Shown: in pieces, positions 15,993 through 24,026 of the stretch | Position numbering within the stretch: position 1 is the first letter of the stretch | How the letters are laid out: every line of letters starts with the position of its first letter | Assembly (NCBI RefSeq): GCF_020715685.1 | Contig: NZ_CP085840.1 | Span: 1 to 64,000, forward strand | Direction of reading: 5' to 3' | Origin: Dermatobacter hominis | GTDB taxonomy: Bacteria > Actinomycetota > Acidimicrobiia > Acidimicrobiales > Microtrichaceae | DNA: 64,000 nucleotides | Position numbers and translations under genes: made by a program | Notes under the pieces: generated by a model | Seen by the model: the letters and a program-made list of their open reading frames with translations, nothing else | The model's database searches: none | What the model was told of the DNA's origin: nothing

Positions 15993-16327
15993 CTCGGCCG
16001 CCGGGCGCCGCGGCTCCCCGCCTGCGCCTCGGCGTCGCGGCGGCGGATCGTCTCCCACTCGCCGAGCGCCCGCAACGTGAGGACGGCGACGACGGCGACG
16101 CCGCCGGCGCCGATGATCGCGCCGAGGAACGTGAGGAACCCGACCGCGGCCCCGCCGTAGGCGCCGATGTCGGCGAAGGCGTAGCCGATCAGGCCGCCGG
16201 CGGCGCCGCCGACGAGGATCGACGCGAACGCGAGCACCCGTGCGTAGACGGGAGGCAGGGCGGAGTCGGGGTCGGAGCCGTCGGCTCCCGTGGTCGGGGG
16301 ACCGGGTCGGTCCGCGGGGGAGGCCAT
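15989..16327 (-). CDS. Small membrane protein with two predicted helices
   Basis: The 112-residue product has a Pro/Asp-rich N-terminus (1-28), then two hydrophobic segments at about 31-53 and 57-82, Gly/Ala rich with repeated small-residue spacing (GGAAGGLIGYAF, GAIIGAGGVAVVAV), and a charged tail. I cannot name a family. The ATG at 16327 is supported by TATCAT ending 7 nt upstream on the minus strand. It overlaps the inositol monophosphatase start by 4 bp and is probably translated with it. Confidence 0.7.
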   Translation of the reverse strand: MASPADRPGPPTTGADGSDPDSALPPVYARVLAFASILVGGAAGGLIGYAFADIGAYGGAAVGFLTFLGAIIGAGGVAVVAVLTLRALGEWETIRRRDAEAQAGSRGARRPR

Positions 16328-16334
16328 GGCCCCG

Positions 16335-16340
16335 ATGATA
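16335..16340 (-). promoter_or_regulatory. Candidate -10 (TATCAT) for the membrane protein / IMPase operon
   Basis: TATCAT on the minus strand ends 7 nt before the ATG at 16327, the best match to the -10 consensus in this set and again with no room for a ribosome-binding site. Confidence 0.5.
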
Positions 16341-16499
16341 CGAGGGCCCCCGGCGCCGACCCGATCCGGCGCGCTCCGACGACGCCCGACGACCCCAGCG
16401 GCGGTCGCCGGGCGTCGGGAGCATCGGTGACGGGGGCGTCCCCCACTTCCCGAAGAAGGCTCAAGAAGTTCCGTGGGACGCCGATCGGAGGCCATGGAG

Positions 16500-17285
16500 A
16501 TGCTCGTCCCCCCACGCCGCCTCGGGCGGCTGCTCGCCGAAGCCCGTCTCGAGCGAGGGCTGACCGTCGCCGACGTCAGCGAGGAGATCGGCGGCGCGCT
16601 CGACGAGATCGAGCTGCTCGAGGTCGAGACCGGCCGGCGCGCGCTCGGCGACCAGGACCTCAAGACGCTCACCCAGCTCTACGGCCTCAAGACCTCTTCG
16701 ATGGTGCCCAGCCGCAGCCGGCTGGTGATCGACCTCGAGGAGGGTGTGATCGAGGCCGACGGCTCGACCGCCGCGCTGCCCGACGAGGGCACGGCCGCCG
16801 GCCGCGAGGACGTGCTGAGCAAGTACCTCGCGCTCGTGTACTCGATGCGGGGCCAGGAGCCCGGCACGACGATCACCCTCCGGCTCGGCGACCTCGACGT
16901 CCTCGCCGAGGCGCTCGACAGCGACCGCCGCACCGTCGAGGACGAGCTGGTGGCCCTCATGGTCACCGCCCCCGAGCCGGTCAAGAAGCGCTTCCGCCTG
17001 CTGCGGGGCCGCACCGTCGTGCCGGTCGTCGGCGTGCTGGTCGCGTCCACGACAGCCGGGGCGCTCGTGCTGACCGACGCCAAGGAGTCCTCGGCGGCCG
17101 AGATCGACCGGGCCGCCGTCGAGCAGCCTGCGCCCGAGGTGACGCCGACCGTCGTCATCGACGACGCCGCGTTCCAGGAGCGCCTGGACGACGGCACGCC
17201 CGGGCCGGTGCAGGTCCGGGTCGACGACCTGGGTGCCGCGCCGAGCGAGCACGGCGACCCCGGCGGCGACGACCTCGGCGGCTGA
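16500..17285 (+). CDS. XRE-type HTH protein with a single membrane segment
   Basis: The 261-residue product begins with a cro/XRE-like helix-turn-helix (residues ~5-62: RLGRLLAEARLERGLTVADV, then EIGGALDEIELLEVETGRRA). A helical region follows, then one hydrophobic segment at about residues 177-197 (VVPVVGVLVASTTAGALVL). The acidic, Pro-rich tail would lie outside the cell. This topology resembles RodZ, but the tail lacks a recognisable RodZ domain and the gene is not next to rod genes. The start at ATG 16500 is chosen because GGAGG (16487-16491) stands 8 nt before it. The in-frame ATG at 16494 would leave only 2 nt. A membrane-tethered DNA-binding regulator is the cautious reading. Confidence 0.72.
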   Translation: MLVPPRRLGRLLAEARLERGLTVADVSEEIGGALDEIELLEVETGRRALGDQDLKTLTQLYGLKTSSMVPSRSRLVIDLEEGVIEADGSTAALPDEGTAAGREDVLSKYLALVYSMRGQEPGTTITLRLGDLDVLAEALDSDRRTVEDELVALMVTAPEPVKKRFRLLRGRTVVPVVGVLVASTTAGALVLTDAKESSAAEIDRAAVEQPAPEVTPTVVIDDAAFQERLDDGTPGPVQVRVDDLGAAPSEHGDPGGDDLGG

Positions 17286-17386
17286 CCCCTCGGGGCGGGC
17301 TTGTCGAGCGGACCGCCGGACCGCGTCGGCCGCCGCGCCGGCGCGACGACGGCGACCCGACGTCCGCCCGGGCCCCCTGGATCGGG

Positions 17387-17392
17387 CAGGCT
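17387..17392 (+). promoter_or_regulatory. Candidate -10-like hexamer (CAGGCT) before NUDIX gene
   Basis: CAGGCT ends 6 nt before the GTG at 17399, the same geometry as CAGACT at 5447 and GAGACT at 19723 and 29669. Confidence 0.35.
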
Positions 17393-17398
17393 GGTGCG

Positions 17399-17920
17399 GT
17401 GCGAGCCTGGACCGTCGCCAGCGCCGTGATCGAGACCGGGGTCGTCCCGGACCTCCCGGCCGACATCCCGCCGGGTGCCGTGCTGCTCGTGCAGAACCTC
17501 CGGCGCAACGGGACCGCGGACTGGACCACCCCGGGTGGCGTCGTCGACGACGGCGAGCGCCCGCTCGAGGGCCTGGCCCGCGAGGTCGAGGAGGAGACCG
17601 GCCTCCAGGTCACCGGTTGGGGCGGGCTCCTCTACGACATCGAGGCCGAGGCGCCCGACCTGGGCTGGGACCTGCGCGTCGAGGTGCACCGCGCCACCGC
17701 CGTGACCGGCGAGCTGGCGGTCGGCGCCGATCCCGACGGCATCGTCATCGGCTCGGCGTGGGCCGCGACGGCGCAGTGCGTCGAGCTCCTCGGCGACGCC
17801 CACCCGTGGGTGCGCGAGCCGCTGCTCGACTGGCTGCGGGAGCGGTGGCAGGAGCCCCGGACCTACCGGTACCGCATCGTGGGGTCCACGCTCGACACGA
17901 TCACCGTCGAGCGGCGCTGA
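17399..17920 (+). CDS. NUDIX hydrolase
   Basis: This is a 173-residue hydrolase of nucleoside-diphosphate-linked substrates. The NUDIX box is complete: GGVVDDGERPLEGLAREVEE followed by ETGL, with the metal-binding glutamates in REVEEE. The strand before it (VLLVQNLRRNGTADWTTPGG) matches the usual substrate-side beta sheet. GTG at 17399 leads straight into the first strand, with a -10-like hexamer 6 nt upstream. The stop is 11 bp from the convergent glycosyltransferase gene. A second NUDIX gene sits at 29089-29616. Substrate cannot be predicted. Confidence 0.85.
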   Translation: MRAWTVASAVIETGVVPDLPADIPPGAVLLVQNLRRNGTADWTTPGGVVDDGERPLEGLAREVEEETGLQVTGWGGLLYDIEAEAPDLGWDLRVEVHRATAVTGELAVGADPDGIVIGSAWAATAQCVELLGDAHPWVREPLLDWLRERWQEPRTYRYRIVGSTLDTITVERR

Positions 17921-17931
17921 CGACGCCGCGC

Positions 17932-19119
17932 TCAGCGGTCGATGGCCTCGATGCGGGCCCGGCCGGCGCGCAGCCGGCTCCGCCGGCCGCGGGAGTTGCC
18001 GGCCGCCCGGTACAGCGCCGAGATCCGGGCCCGGAACACGGGCCGGTCGAACCGCTCCCGCGCCCGCTCGCGCGCTGCGTCGGAGATCCGGCGGCGCTCG
18101 TCGGGGTCGGCCAGCAGCTCCTCGATCGCGTCGGCCACGGCCACGGCGTCGCGGACGGGCACGAGCCGCCCATGCGTCGGGTCCTCGATCATGTTGGCGA
18201 TCGCCTGGATGTCGGTCGCCACGAGCGGCACGCCCGACGCCAGCGCCTCGATGACCGTGAAGGGCTGGCCCTCGGTGAACGTGGGGAACACGTAGAGGTC
18301 CGCCTCCGACAGGTGGCGGTAGACGTCGGCGCGGTCGAGCGGACCGGTCAGGGCGTCGCCGTGACCGCGGGCCTTCACGAGCGCCACCATCTCGTCCTTC
18401 AGCGGGTCGAGGCCGGGGCGGTCGTCGCCGATGATCCGCAGCTCGAAACCCTTCACGCCGCGCTCGGCGAGCAGGTCCACGGCGTCGAGCACCTCGACGA
18501 GGCCCTTGCGCTCCAGCAGCTCGCCGATGAACAGCACCACCGGGGGATCGTGCACCGCGCTGCTCTGCAGGACCTCGTCGACGACGATCGAGTTGTGCAC
18601 GACCGGCAGCGGCGCGGTCGGCATGTAGCGCCGGAGGTTCGGCACGCCCGCGGCCGCGATGAGCACGTTCGCCTCGACGAGCCGGTCGAGCACGCGGAAG
18701 CCCCAGCGGTTCAGCCGGCTGACCTCCCACTCGCCGGGCCCCTCCATGTACGGCGGCTGGGCGTGGTTGTGGCCGAGCACCGCGGCGCCGCGCAGGCGGG
18801 CGGCCAGCGCGATCGACACCTGCCGCCACACGACGTACTCCGGGTACTGCACCGAGTGGGTGTGCACGACGGTCCCGGGCCGGCTCCGGCGGAAGGTCTC
18901 CACCGTGTCGCGGGTGGCCCGCCGCACGTTGGCCATCGAGAAGCGCCCCCGCGCCTCGTCGTTCTGGGCCGTGTTGAGGAACTCGACGTCGAACTCCGCG
19001 TTCAGCCCCGGGTCCTCGACGAGGTCGAGCGCGACGGTCGCGATGCCGCCCCGCAGCGGGGGGCCGTGCGCGACGACGAGCACGTGGATGGCCCCTTCGG
19101 GCCCGCCGAGCCGGGTCAC
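17932..19119 (-). CDS. GT4-family glycosyltransferase
   Basis: The 395-residue GT-B fold enzyme opens with VLVVAHGPPLRGGIATVALD, the N-terminal glycine-rich acceptor loop of GT4 enzymes. The C-terminal Rossmann half has VVLFIGELLERKGLVEVLDA, then YVFPTFTEGQPFTVIEALAS with the E-x7-E motif for the nucleotide-sugar donor, followed by GVPLVATDIQAI. GTG at 19119 overlaps the stop of the hexapeptide acyltransferase gene by 4 bp. The pair looks like a small exopolysaccharide or glycolipid module: one enzyme adds a sugar, the other acylates. Donor and acceptor are unknown. Confidence 0.85.
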   Translation of the reverse strand: MTRLGGPEGAIHVLVVAHGPPLRGGIATVALDLVEDPGLNAEFDVEFLNTAQNDEARGRFSMANVRRATRDTVETFRRSRPGTVVHTHSVQYPEYVVWRQVSIALAARLRGAAVLGHNHAQPPYMEGPGEWEVSRLNRWGFRVLDRLVEANVLIAAAGVPNLRRYMPTAPLPVVHNSIVVDEVLQSSAVHDPPVVLFIGELLERKGLVEVLDAVDLLAERGVKGFELRIIGDDRPGLDPLKDEMVALVKARGHGDALTGPLDRADVYRHLSEADLYVFPTFTEGQPFTVIEALASGVPLVATDIQAIANMIEDPTHGRLVPVRDAVAVADAIEELLADPDERRRISDAARERARERFDRPVFRARISALYRAAGNSRGRRSRLRAGRARIEAIDR

Positions 19120-19616
19120 TGCACGTCCTCCCGGATCCGGACGACCCGGGCCGGGTTGCCGACCACCACGCCGCCGGCGGGCACGTCGTCGACGACGACG
19201 GCGCCGGCGCCGATGACCGCGTCGTCGCCGACCGTGATCGGTCCGACCACGATCGCACCGGCCCCGACGCTGACGCGATCGCCGAGCCGGGGGCCGACGG
19301 ACTCGTCGTCGTCGCCGAGCGCACCCAGCGTGACGCCGTGGCGCAGCAGCACGTTCGAGCCGATCACCGTGCTCGGGTGCACGACCAGGCCGGTGCCGTG
19401 GAAGATCGCGAGCCCGGGGCCGACCTCGACCTCGGGCGGCAGGTCGATGCCCAGCACCCAGTCGACGACGAGCCGGTAGGCGGCGGTGGCCGCCGTGCCG
19501 AGCACGGCCGGCCGGCCGTCGGCGCGCGCCGCCCGGGTGGCGCGGAACGCGGCCATCACCACGCGGCCCTTGCTGCTCTCACGGTTCGCGGCCAGGTCGG
19601 CCCGGAGGTCGGACAT
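19116..19616 (-). CDS. Hexapeptide-repeat acyltransferase (serine acetyltransferase / WcaB-like)
   Basis: The 166-residue protein has an N-terminal helical part and a C-terminal left-handed beta helix. Hexad repeats run from VEVGPGLAIFHGTGLVVHPS through VLLRHGVTLGALG to VGDDAVIGAGAVVVDDVPAG and end VGNPARVVR. The catalytic His is in FHGTGL/HGVTLG. It is shorter than CysE and lacks its N-terminal domain, so an acetyl- or acyltransferase of surface sugars (colanic-acid WcaB type) is more likely than serine acetyltransferase. ATG at 19616 fits the conserved short start. TACCGT lies 9 nt upstream. It overlaps the glycosyltransferase start by 4 bp. Confidence 0.8.
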   Translation of the reverse strand: MSDLRADLAANRESSKGRVVMAAFRATRAARADGRPAVLGTAATAAYRLVVDWVLGIDLPPEVEVGPGLAIFHGTGLVVHPSTVIGSNVLLRHGVTLGALGDDDESVGPRLGDRVSVGAGAIVVGPITVGDDAVIGAGAVVVDDVPAGGVVVGNPARVVRIREDVQ

Positions 19617-19722
19617 GCCCGGGTGACGGTAGCGGGAGCGGCGGCGAACGACGACCGCCGGGCCGGTGGCGCCGCGCCGGGCGGGACGGGGGAGCGCCCG
19701 GGGCCGGCCGGGGGCCGGGTGG

Positions 19723-19728
19723 GAGACT
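19723..19728 (+). promoter_or_regulatory. Candidate -10-like hexamer (GAGACT) for dinB
   Basis: GAGACT ends 6 nt before the GTG at 19735; identical hexamer and spacing occur before the lipoate ligase-like gene at 29681. Confidence 0.35.
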
Positions 19729-19734
19729 GCGACC

Positions 19735-21075
19735 GTGTCCGACCCGGGTGCGCCGCGGGCGATCCTCCACATCGACATGGACGCCTTCTTCGCGTCGGTC
19801 GAGCTGCTGCGCCGTCCCGAGCTGCGCGGCCGGCCGGTCGCGGTGGGCGGGACCGGCGACCGGGGCGTCATCGCCGCCGCGTCGTACGAGGCCCGGGTGT
19901 TCGGGGTGCGGTCCGCCATGCCGTCGGTCCGGGCCCGGCGGCTCTGCCCCGACCTCGTGCTCCTGCCCGGCGACCACGCCCACTACGGCGAGGTGTCGGG
20001 GCGGATCATGGAGCTGTTCCGGTCGGTGACCCCGCTCGTCGAGCCGCTGTCGCTCGACGAGGCGTTCCTCGACGTGAGCGGGACCCGGCGCCTCCACGGC
20101 CCGCCGGCGGAGCTCGCCGCGGGGATCCGTCGCCGGGTGCTCGACCAGGAGGGCCTCACCTGCGCGGTCGGCGTCGCCCCGAACAAGTTCCTGGCCAAGC
20201 TCGCCTCGGCCCAGGCCAAGCCGATCGCCGGGCCCGACGGGCCCCGGCCGGGGGAGGGCGTCCTCGTGGTGCCGCCCGGGGGCGAGCTGGCGTTCCTCCA
20301 CCCGCTCGACGTGTCGAGGTTGTGGGGGGTCGGCCCCGCCACGCTCGCCAAGCTGCAGCGCTTCGGCATCCGCACCGTGGGCGACCTCGCCGCCCTGCCG
20401 CGCGAGACCGTGGTCGGCGCCCTGGGGCGCGGCGCGGGCGAGCACCTCCACGAGCTCGCCCACGGCGTCGACGACCGCCCGGTCGTGCCGGACCAGGAGC
20501 CGAAGTCGATCAGCCACGAGGAGACGTTCAGCGCCGACCGCCACGACCGCGAGGCCCTCCGGGCCGACCTCGTCCGGATGGCCGACGCCGTCGCGGACCG
20601 GCTGCGCCGCCACGGGTTCCGAGGCCGGACCGTCCAGCTGAAGGTCCGCTACGCGGACTTCACCACGGTGACGCGGTCGCACACGCTCGGCGCCCCGACC
20701 GACCGCGGCACGACGCTGCGGGACGAGGCGTGGCGGATGCTCGGTGCGCTGCCGGTCGAGCGGGGGGTCCGGCTCCTCGGCGTCGGCGCCGCCAACCTGA
20801 CGAGGGAGGCGCCCGTCGAGCAGCTGTCGCTCGACGAGATGATGGGCGCCGGCGGCGTTCCGGCTGCCGGGTCGTCGGGTGCGTCGGGCGACGACCGGGC
20901 CACGCTCGCGGACGACGCCGACTGGGACGCCGCGAACCGGGCCGTGGACGACATCCGCCGGCGCTTCGGTTCGACCAGCATCGGGCCCGGACGTGCCGCC
21001 GCGGATCGCAGCTCGGGGCCGCGCAGCCCGTGGGGACCCGACCGCCCGACGTCGACCGATCCCCCCGACGGGTGA
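19735..21075 (+). CDS. dinB: DNA polymerase IV (Y-family, DinB)
   Basis: This is an error-prone translesion polymerase of 446 residues. Catalytic acidic residues lie in ILHIDMDAFFASVELL near the start and in PLSLDEAFLDVSG. The helix-hairpin-helix thumb (LWGVGPATLAKLQRFGIRTV) and the little-finger domain (SISHEETF, TVQLKVRYADFTTVTRS) are present. EQLSLDEM near the end resembles a beta-clamp binding peptide, and a Ser/Pro-rich tail follows. GTG at 19735 gives the usual ~10 residues before the first catalytic Asp. In-frame starts farther upstream would add an Arg-rich leader not seen in the family. No LexA box was recognised upstream. The DUF3040 gene follows, as in other actinobacteria near the mraZ region. 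Confidence 0.93.
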   Translation: MSDPGAPRAILHIDMDAFFASVELLRRPELRGRPVAVGGTGDRGVIAAASYEARVFGVRSAMPSVRARRLCPDLVLLPGDHAHYGEVSGRIMELFRSVTPLVEPLSLDEAFLDVSGTRRLHGPPAELAAGIRRRVLDQEGLTCAVGVAPNKFLAKLASAQAKPIAGPDGPRPGEGVLVVPPGGELAFLHPLDVSRLWGVGPATLAKLQRFGIRTVGDLAALPRETVVGALGRGAGEHLHELAHGVDDRPVVPDQEPKSISHEETFSADRHDREALRADLVRMADAVADRLRRHGFRGRTVQLKVRYADFTTVTRSHTLGAPTDRGTTLRDEAWRMLGALPVERGVRLLGVGAANLTREAPVEQLSLDEMMGAGGVPAAGSSGASGDDRATLADDADWDAANRAVDDIRRRFGSTSIGPGRAAADRSSGPRSPWGPDRPTSTDPPDG

Positions 21076-21160
21076 CGGCATGGCCGGCGCGGCGACGGGC
21101 AGGGGCTCCGGAGCGGCAGAAATCCGTTCGACCGACGGTCGGAGCCGTGGCACGTGCAGG

Positions 21161-21166
21161 TAGCGT
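21161..21166 (+). promoter_or_regulatory. Candidate -10 (TAGCGT) for the DUF3040 gene
   Basis: The hexamer lies about 70 nt upstream of the ATG at 21236. Unlike the leaderless genes, this one has a leader with a good ribosome site (GAGGGGGTGAAGG). Confidence 0.4.
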
Positions 21167-21235
21167 GTGGGAACATCCAGTCGAGCGGATCCGACGGACC
21201 GCCGACCGACCGAGCCAGCGAGGGGGTGAAGGCCC

Positions 21236-21625
21236 ATGCCGCTCTCCGAAGAGGAGCAACGGATCCTCAGCGAGATCGAGAGCCAGCTGCGCGCCTCCGA
21301 TCCCGATCTCGCCCGCCAGGTCGGCTCCACGACGATCTACTCGCACGCCCTCCGGCAGCTCCGCTGGGGGATCGTCGCCTTCGTCGCCAGCTTCGCCGGC
21401 ACGGTGCTGCTGCTGACCGTCAGCTTCCTGCTGGCCTTCGTCGGCTTCCTCGGCATGGTCGCCTCGGCGCTCGTGATCGTCCGCGCCGCCCGCCGCATGG
21501 GTCGGGCCGGCATCGGCGACGCCGGGCAGGCGATCCGGGGCGGTGGGTTCCGCGGCTACGTCAACGGGGCGGGCAAGAAGGCCCGCGAGCGCTTCAAGCG
21601 CCCCGAGGACGACGCCGAGGCCTGA
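21236..21625 (+). CDS. DUF3040 family membrane protein
   Basis: The 129-residue protein starts MPLSEEEQRILSEIESQL, the hallmark of DUF3040, a small actinobacterial membrane protein family often found near mraZ and dinB. Two hydrophobic segments at about residues 43-62 and 66-85 (FVASFAGTVLLLTVSFLLAF and GFLGMVASALVIV) are followed by a basic C-terminal tail. The ATG at 21236 is preceded at good distance by GAGGGGGTGAAGG. It converges with the transglutaminase gene 43 bp away. A cell-envelope or division-linked role is inferred only from neighbourhood in the phylum. Confidence 0.88.
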   Translation: MPLSEEEQRILSEIESQLRASDPDLARQVGSTTIYSHALRQLRWGIVAFVASFAGTVLLLTVSFLLAFVGFLGMVASALVIVRAARRMGRAGIGDAGQAIRGGGFRGYVNGAGKKARERFKRPEDDAEA

Positions 21626-21668
21626 GCCACCGGGTCCGGCCACCGGGTTCCGGTCACCCGATCGTCGG

Positions 21669-24026
21669 TCACCCGACGAGGTGCCGCACCTTCTGGCGCC
21701 GCGTCGCCGTCTCCTTGACCGCCCGGTGGATCCGCTCGGCCGCGGCCTCGGCCTCCTCGCAGTCGGTCGCGTCGGGCACGACCCGGCCGTAGCGCCGCGA
21801 CGTCTCGTACCAGGCGAGGTGGGTGATCGCGTCGCCGACCGACATCGCCTCGGCCTCCGTCTGGTCGAACACCGGCGGCGCGTCGGTCCCGTCGGGTGAC
21901 GACGGCGCGCCGGCGGCCGCCGCCTCGCGGTCGGGACCGTGCTCGTGTCCGGCCCGCTCGAACACCGTCGACGCCGCGACGCGGCGGGAGAGCTCGAACG
22001 GCGTCTCGGAGGGCCGGGGGGCGATCCCGACCGTCGCGAGGTCGTCGAGGGCGCGCTGCCAGGCCGCCGCCACGCGACCGCCGTGCGGGTCGGCCCGCAG
22101 CGCGGCGAACCGGCGCCGGCGCCGGACGACCACGCCCACCAGCAGCGCGGCGAGCCCCACCGCGACGCCGACGAGCACCCACCGCGCCCAGCCGGCCCCG
22201 GGCTCGTCGGCGGCGTCGCCGGCCTCGGGGCCGACGGTCTCCAGTTGGTCCGACGGCACGGTCGTCGGGGTGGTGACGTCGGTGGACGGGGCGGTGGTCG
22301 TCGGCGACGTGGTCGTCGACGCCTGGGCCGCCGGGGGATCGGCCTGCTGGGCGGCCACGCCGGTGTAGCTCTCGGCCTGCGGGTTGCCGCGCCCGGTCGT
22401 CGGCTCGAACGCCACCCACCCGATGCCGTCGAAGTGGACCTCGGGCCAGGTGTGCGCGTGCCGACCCCGCACGACGAACTCGGTCCCGGCGTCGGGGGCG
22501 TCGGGACCGCCGGTCGCCACGGTGTCGCCCTGCGTGAAGCCGACGGCGACGCGGGCCGGCAGGCCGATCGCGCGGGCCATCAGCGCGAACGTCGAGGCGA
22601 ACTGCTGGCAGAAGCCCCGCTGCTCGTCGAGGAAGGCGGCGAGCGGATCGGGGTCCTCTCGGTAGTCGACGTCGGTGTCGTAGGTGAACTCGTCCCGGAA
22701 GTACGACTGCAGCGCCATCATCTTGAGGTACGGCGTCGGGGCCGTGCGCGTGACGTCGCGGGCGACGCGGGCGACGGCGCTCGACACGCCGGCGTCGTCG
22801 AGGTACTCGGGGTCCACCGTGTCGCGACCGCGGCTGCCGCCGAGCTCGGCCGGCGACAGCTCGGCCACCTGCGACGCCACCCGGTACTCGGTGCCGGTGT
22901 CGACCGAGTCGCTGCGGGTGATCACCGACCCGGTCACCTCGTCGAAGCTGATGTCGGCGTCGATGTCCATGGCCGCCGGCTCGTACGCCGCGGGGAGCCA
23001 CGGCCCGCCGAGGCCCTCGATCGTGATCACCTGCTCGACCCGGTCCGTGGGCAGCCCGGTCGTGGAGCGGGCGAGCTCGTCGCCGTCCACCTCCTGGTAC
23101 GAGCCCCGGGACACCCAGATGTCCCTCGACGTGTCGTACTGGGCCAGCGCGGTCAGCCGCCAGTACGCGGGCACCTCGCTGCGGACCCGGAACACGATCT
23201 GGTCGCTCTGCTGGCCCAGCAGGTTGCGCACCCCGACGTAGGGGCTGACGACCGTGCGGGCGCCGCCCTCGCGACCGAGCGACCGCAGGTCGACCACCGC
23301 CTCGGCGTCGCCGGGCAGCCACGGTCCCGCGACGAGGCCGACGAGGAGCGCGACGGCCACGGCGAGCGCGGCGCCCGACGCCACGGCCCACGTGCCCCGC
23401 ACGGCCTCGCCGCGGATCCAGCGCCGCTCGCTCGTGACGAGCGCCCGCTGCGTGACCGCGTAGATGCCCATGCCGGCGAGGAAGGCGACCGCAGCGCCGG
23501 CGCGGCCGACGTCGCGGGCCAGCACGCCGGTGGCGATGAACGCGGACGCGTAGGGGATCACCGCCTGTACGGGGCCGCGGTAGCGGAACGCGGCGGTGTC
23601 GGCGAAGTAGGTGAACGCCCACATGACCGCGGCGAGCACGACGAGGAAGCCGTCGGTGACGCGCACGGGCGCGACGAGGCTCGAGAAGTCGGTGAACGAC
23701 GCCCGCATCTCGTCGATCAGCGCGCCGGCGGTCGACGGGGTGGGCAGCCCGACCAGCGTCGTGTCGGCGGCGAACACCCACGAGAGCACCAGGACGGCGC
23801 CGGCGCCCGACCCCAGGCCCGACCAGCCGACGCCGAGCCCGAGGCGGCGGGTGAGCACCGCGAGCGCCCAGCTCGCGACGACGGCGACGGCGAGCGGGCC
23901 GAAGTAGTCCCACCCGACGAAGAGGCGGGAGAAGCCGAGGACGGTGCCGAGCCCGGCGCAGGCGACGCCGAGCTCGGCGGCGACGAGGGCGGCCGGGGTG
24001 GCCTCGCGGAGGTCGGGGCGGCTCAC
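21669..24026 (-). CDS. Transglutaminase-like membrane protein (TgpA-type)
   Basis: The 785-residue product has about six N-terminal membrane segments (1-~215) and a large extracytoplasmic region with a transglutaminase core. The catalytic Cys is in EQRGFCQQFASTFALMARAI, the His in RGRHAHTWPEVHF, and an Asp follows in FDGIGWVAFEPT. A Thr/Pro-rich linker precedes one further membrane helix (WVLVGVAVGLAALLVGVVV), and a cytoplasmic tail resembles the DUF4129-type C-terminus. GTG at 24026 overlaps the DUF58 stop by 4 bp. With MoxR and DUF58 it forms a conserved three-gene operon, thought to handle envelope protein processing or assembly. The substrate is unknown. Confidence 0.87.
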   Translation of the reverse strand: MSRPDLREATPAALVAAELGVACAGLGTVLGFSRLFVGWDYFGPLAVAVVASWALAVLTRRLGLGVGWSGLGSGAGAVLVLSWVFAADTTLVGLPTPSTAGALIDEMRASFTDFSSLVAPVRVTDGFLVVLAAVMWAFTYFADTAAFRYRGPVQAVIPYASAFIATGVLARDVGRAGAAVAFLAGMGIYAVTQRALVTSERRWIRGEAVRGTWAVASGAALAVAVALLVGLVAGPWLPGDAEAVVDLRSLGREGGARTVVSPYVGVRNLLGQQSDQIVFRVRSEVPAYWRLTALAQYDTSRDIWVSRGSYQEVDGDELARSTTGLPTDRVEQVITIEGLGGPWLPAAYEPAAMDIDADISFDEVTGSVITRSDSVDTGTEYRVASQVAELSPAELGGSRGRDTVDPEYLDDAGVSSAVARVARDVTRTAPTPYLKMMALQSYFRDEFTYDTDVDYREDPDPLAAFLDEQRGFCQQFASTFALMARAIGLPARVAVGFTQGDTVATGGPDAPDAGTEFVVRGRHAHTWPEVHFDGIGWVAFEPTTGRGNPQAESYTGVAAQQADPPAAQASTTTSPTTTAPSTDVTTPTTVPSDQLETVGPEAGDAADEPGAGWARWVLVGVAVGLAALLVGVVVRRRRRFAALRADPHGGRVAAAWQRALDDLATVGIAPRPSETPFELSRRVAASTVFERAGHEHGPDREAAAAGAPSSPDGTDAPPVFDQTEAEAMSVGDAITHLAWYETSRRYGRVVPDATDCEEAEAAAERIHRAVKETATRRQKVRHLVG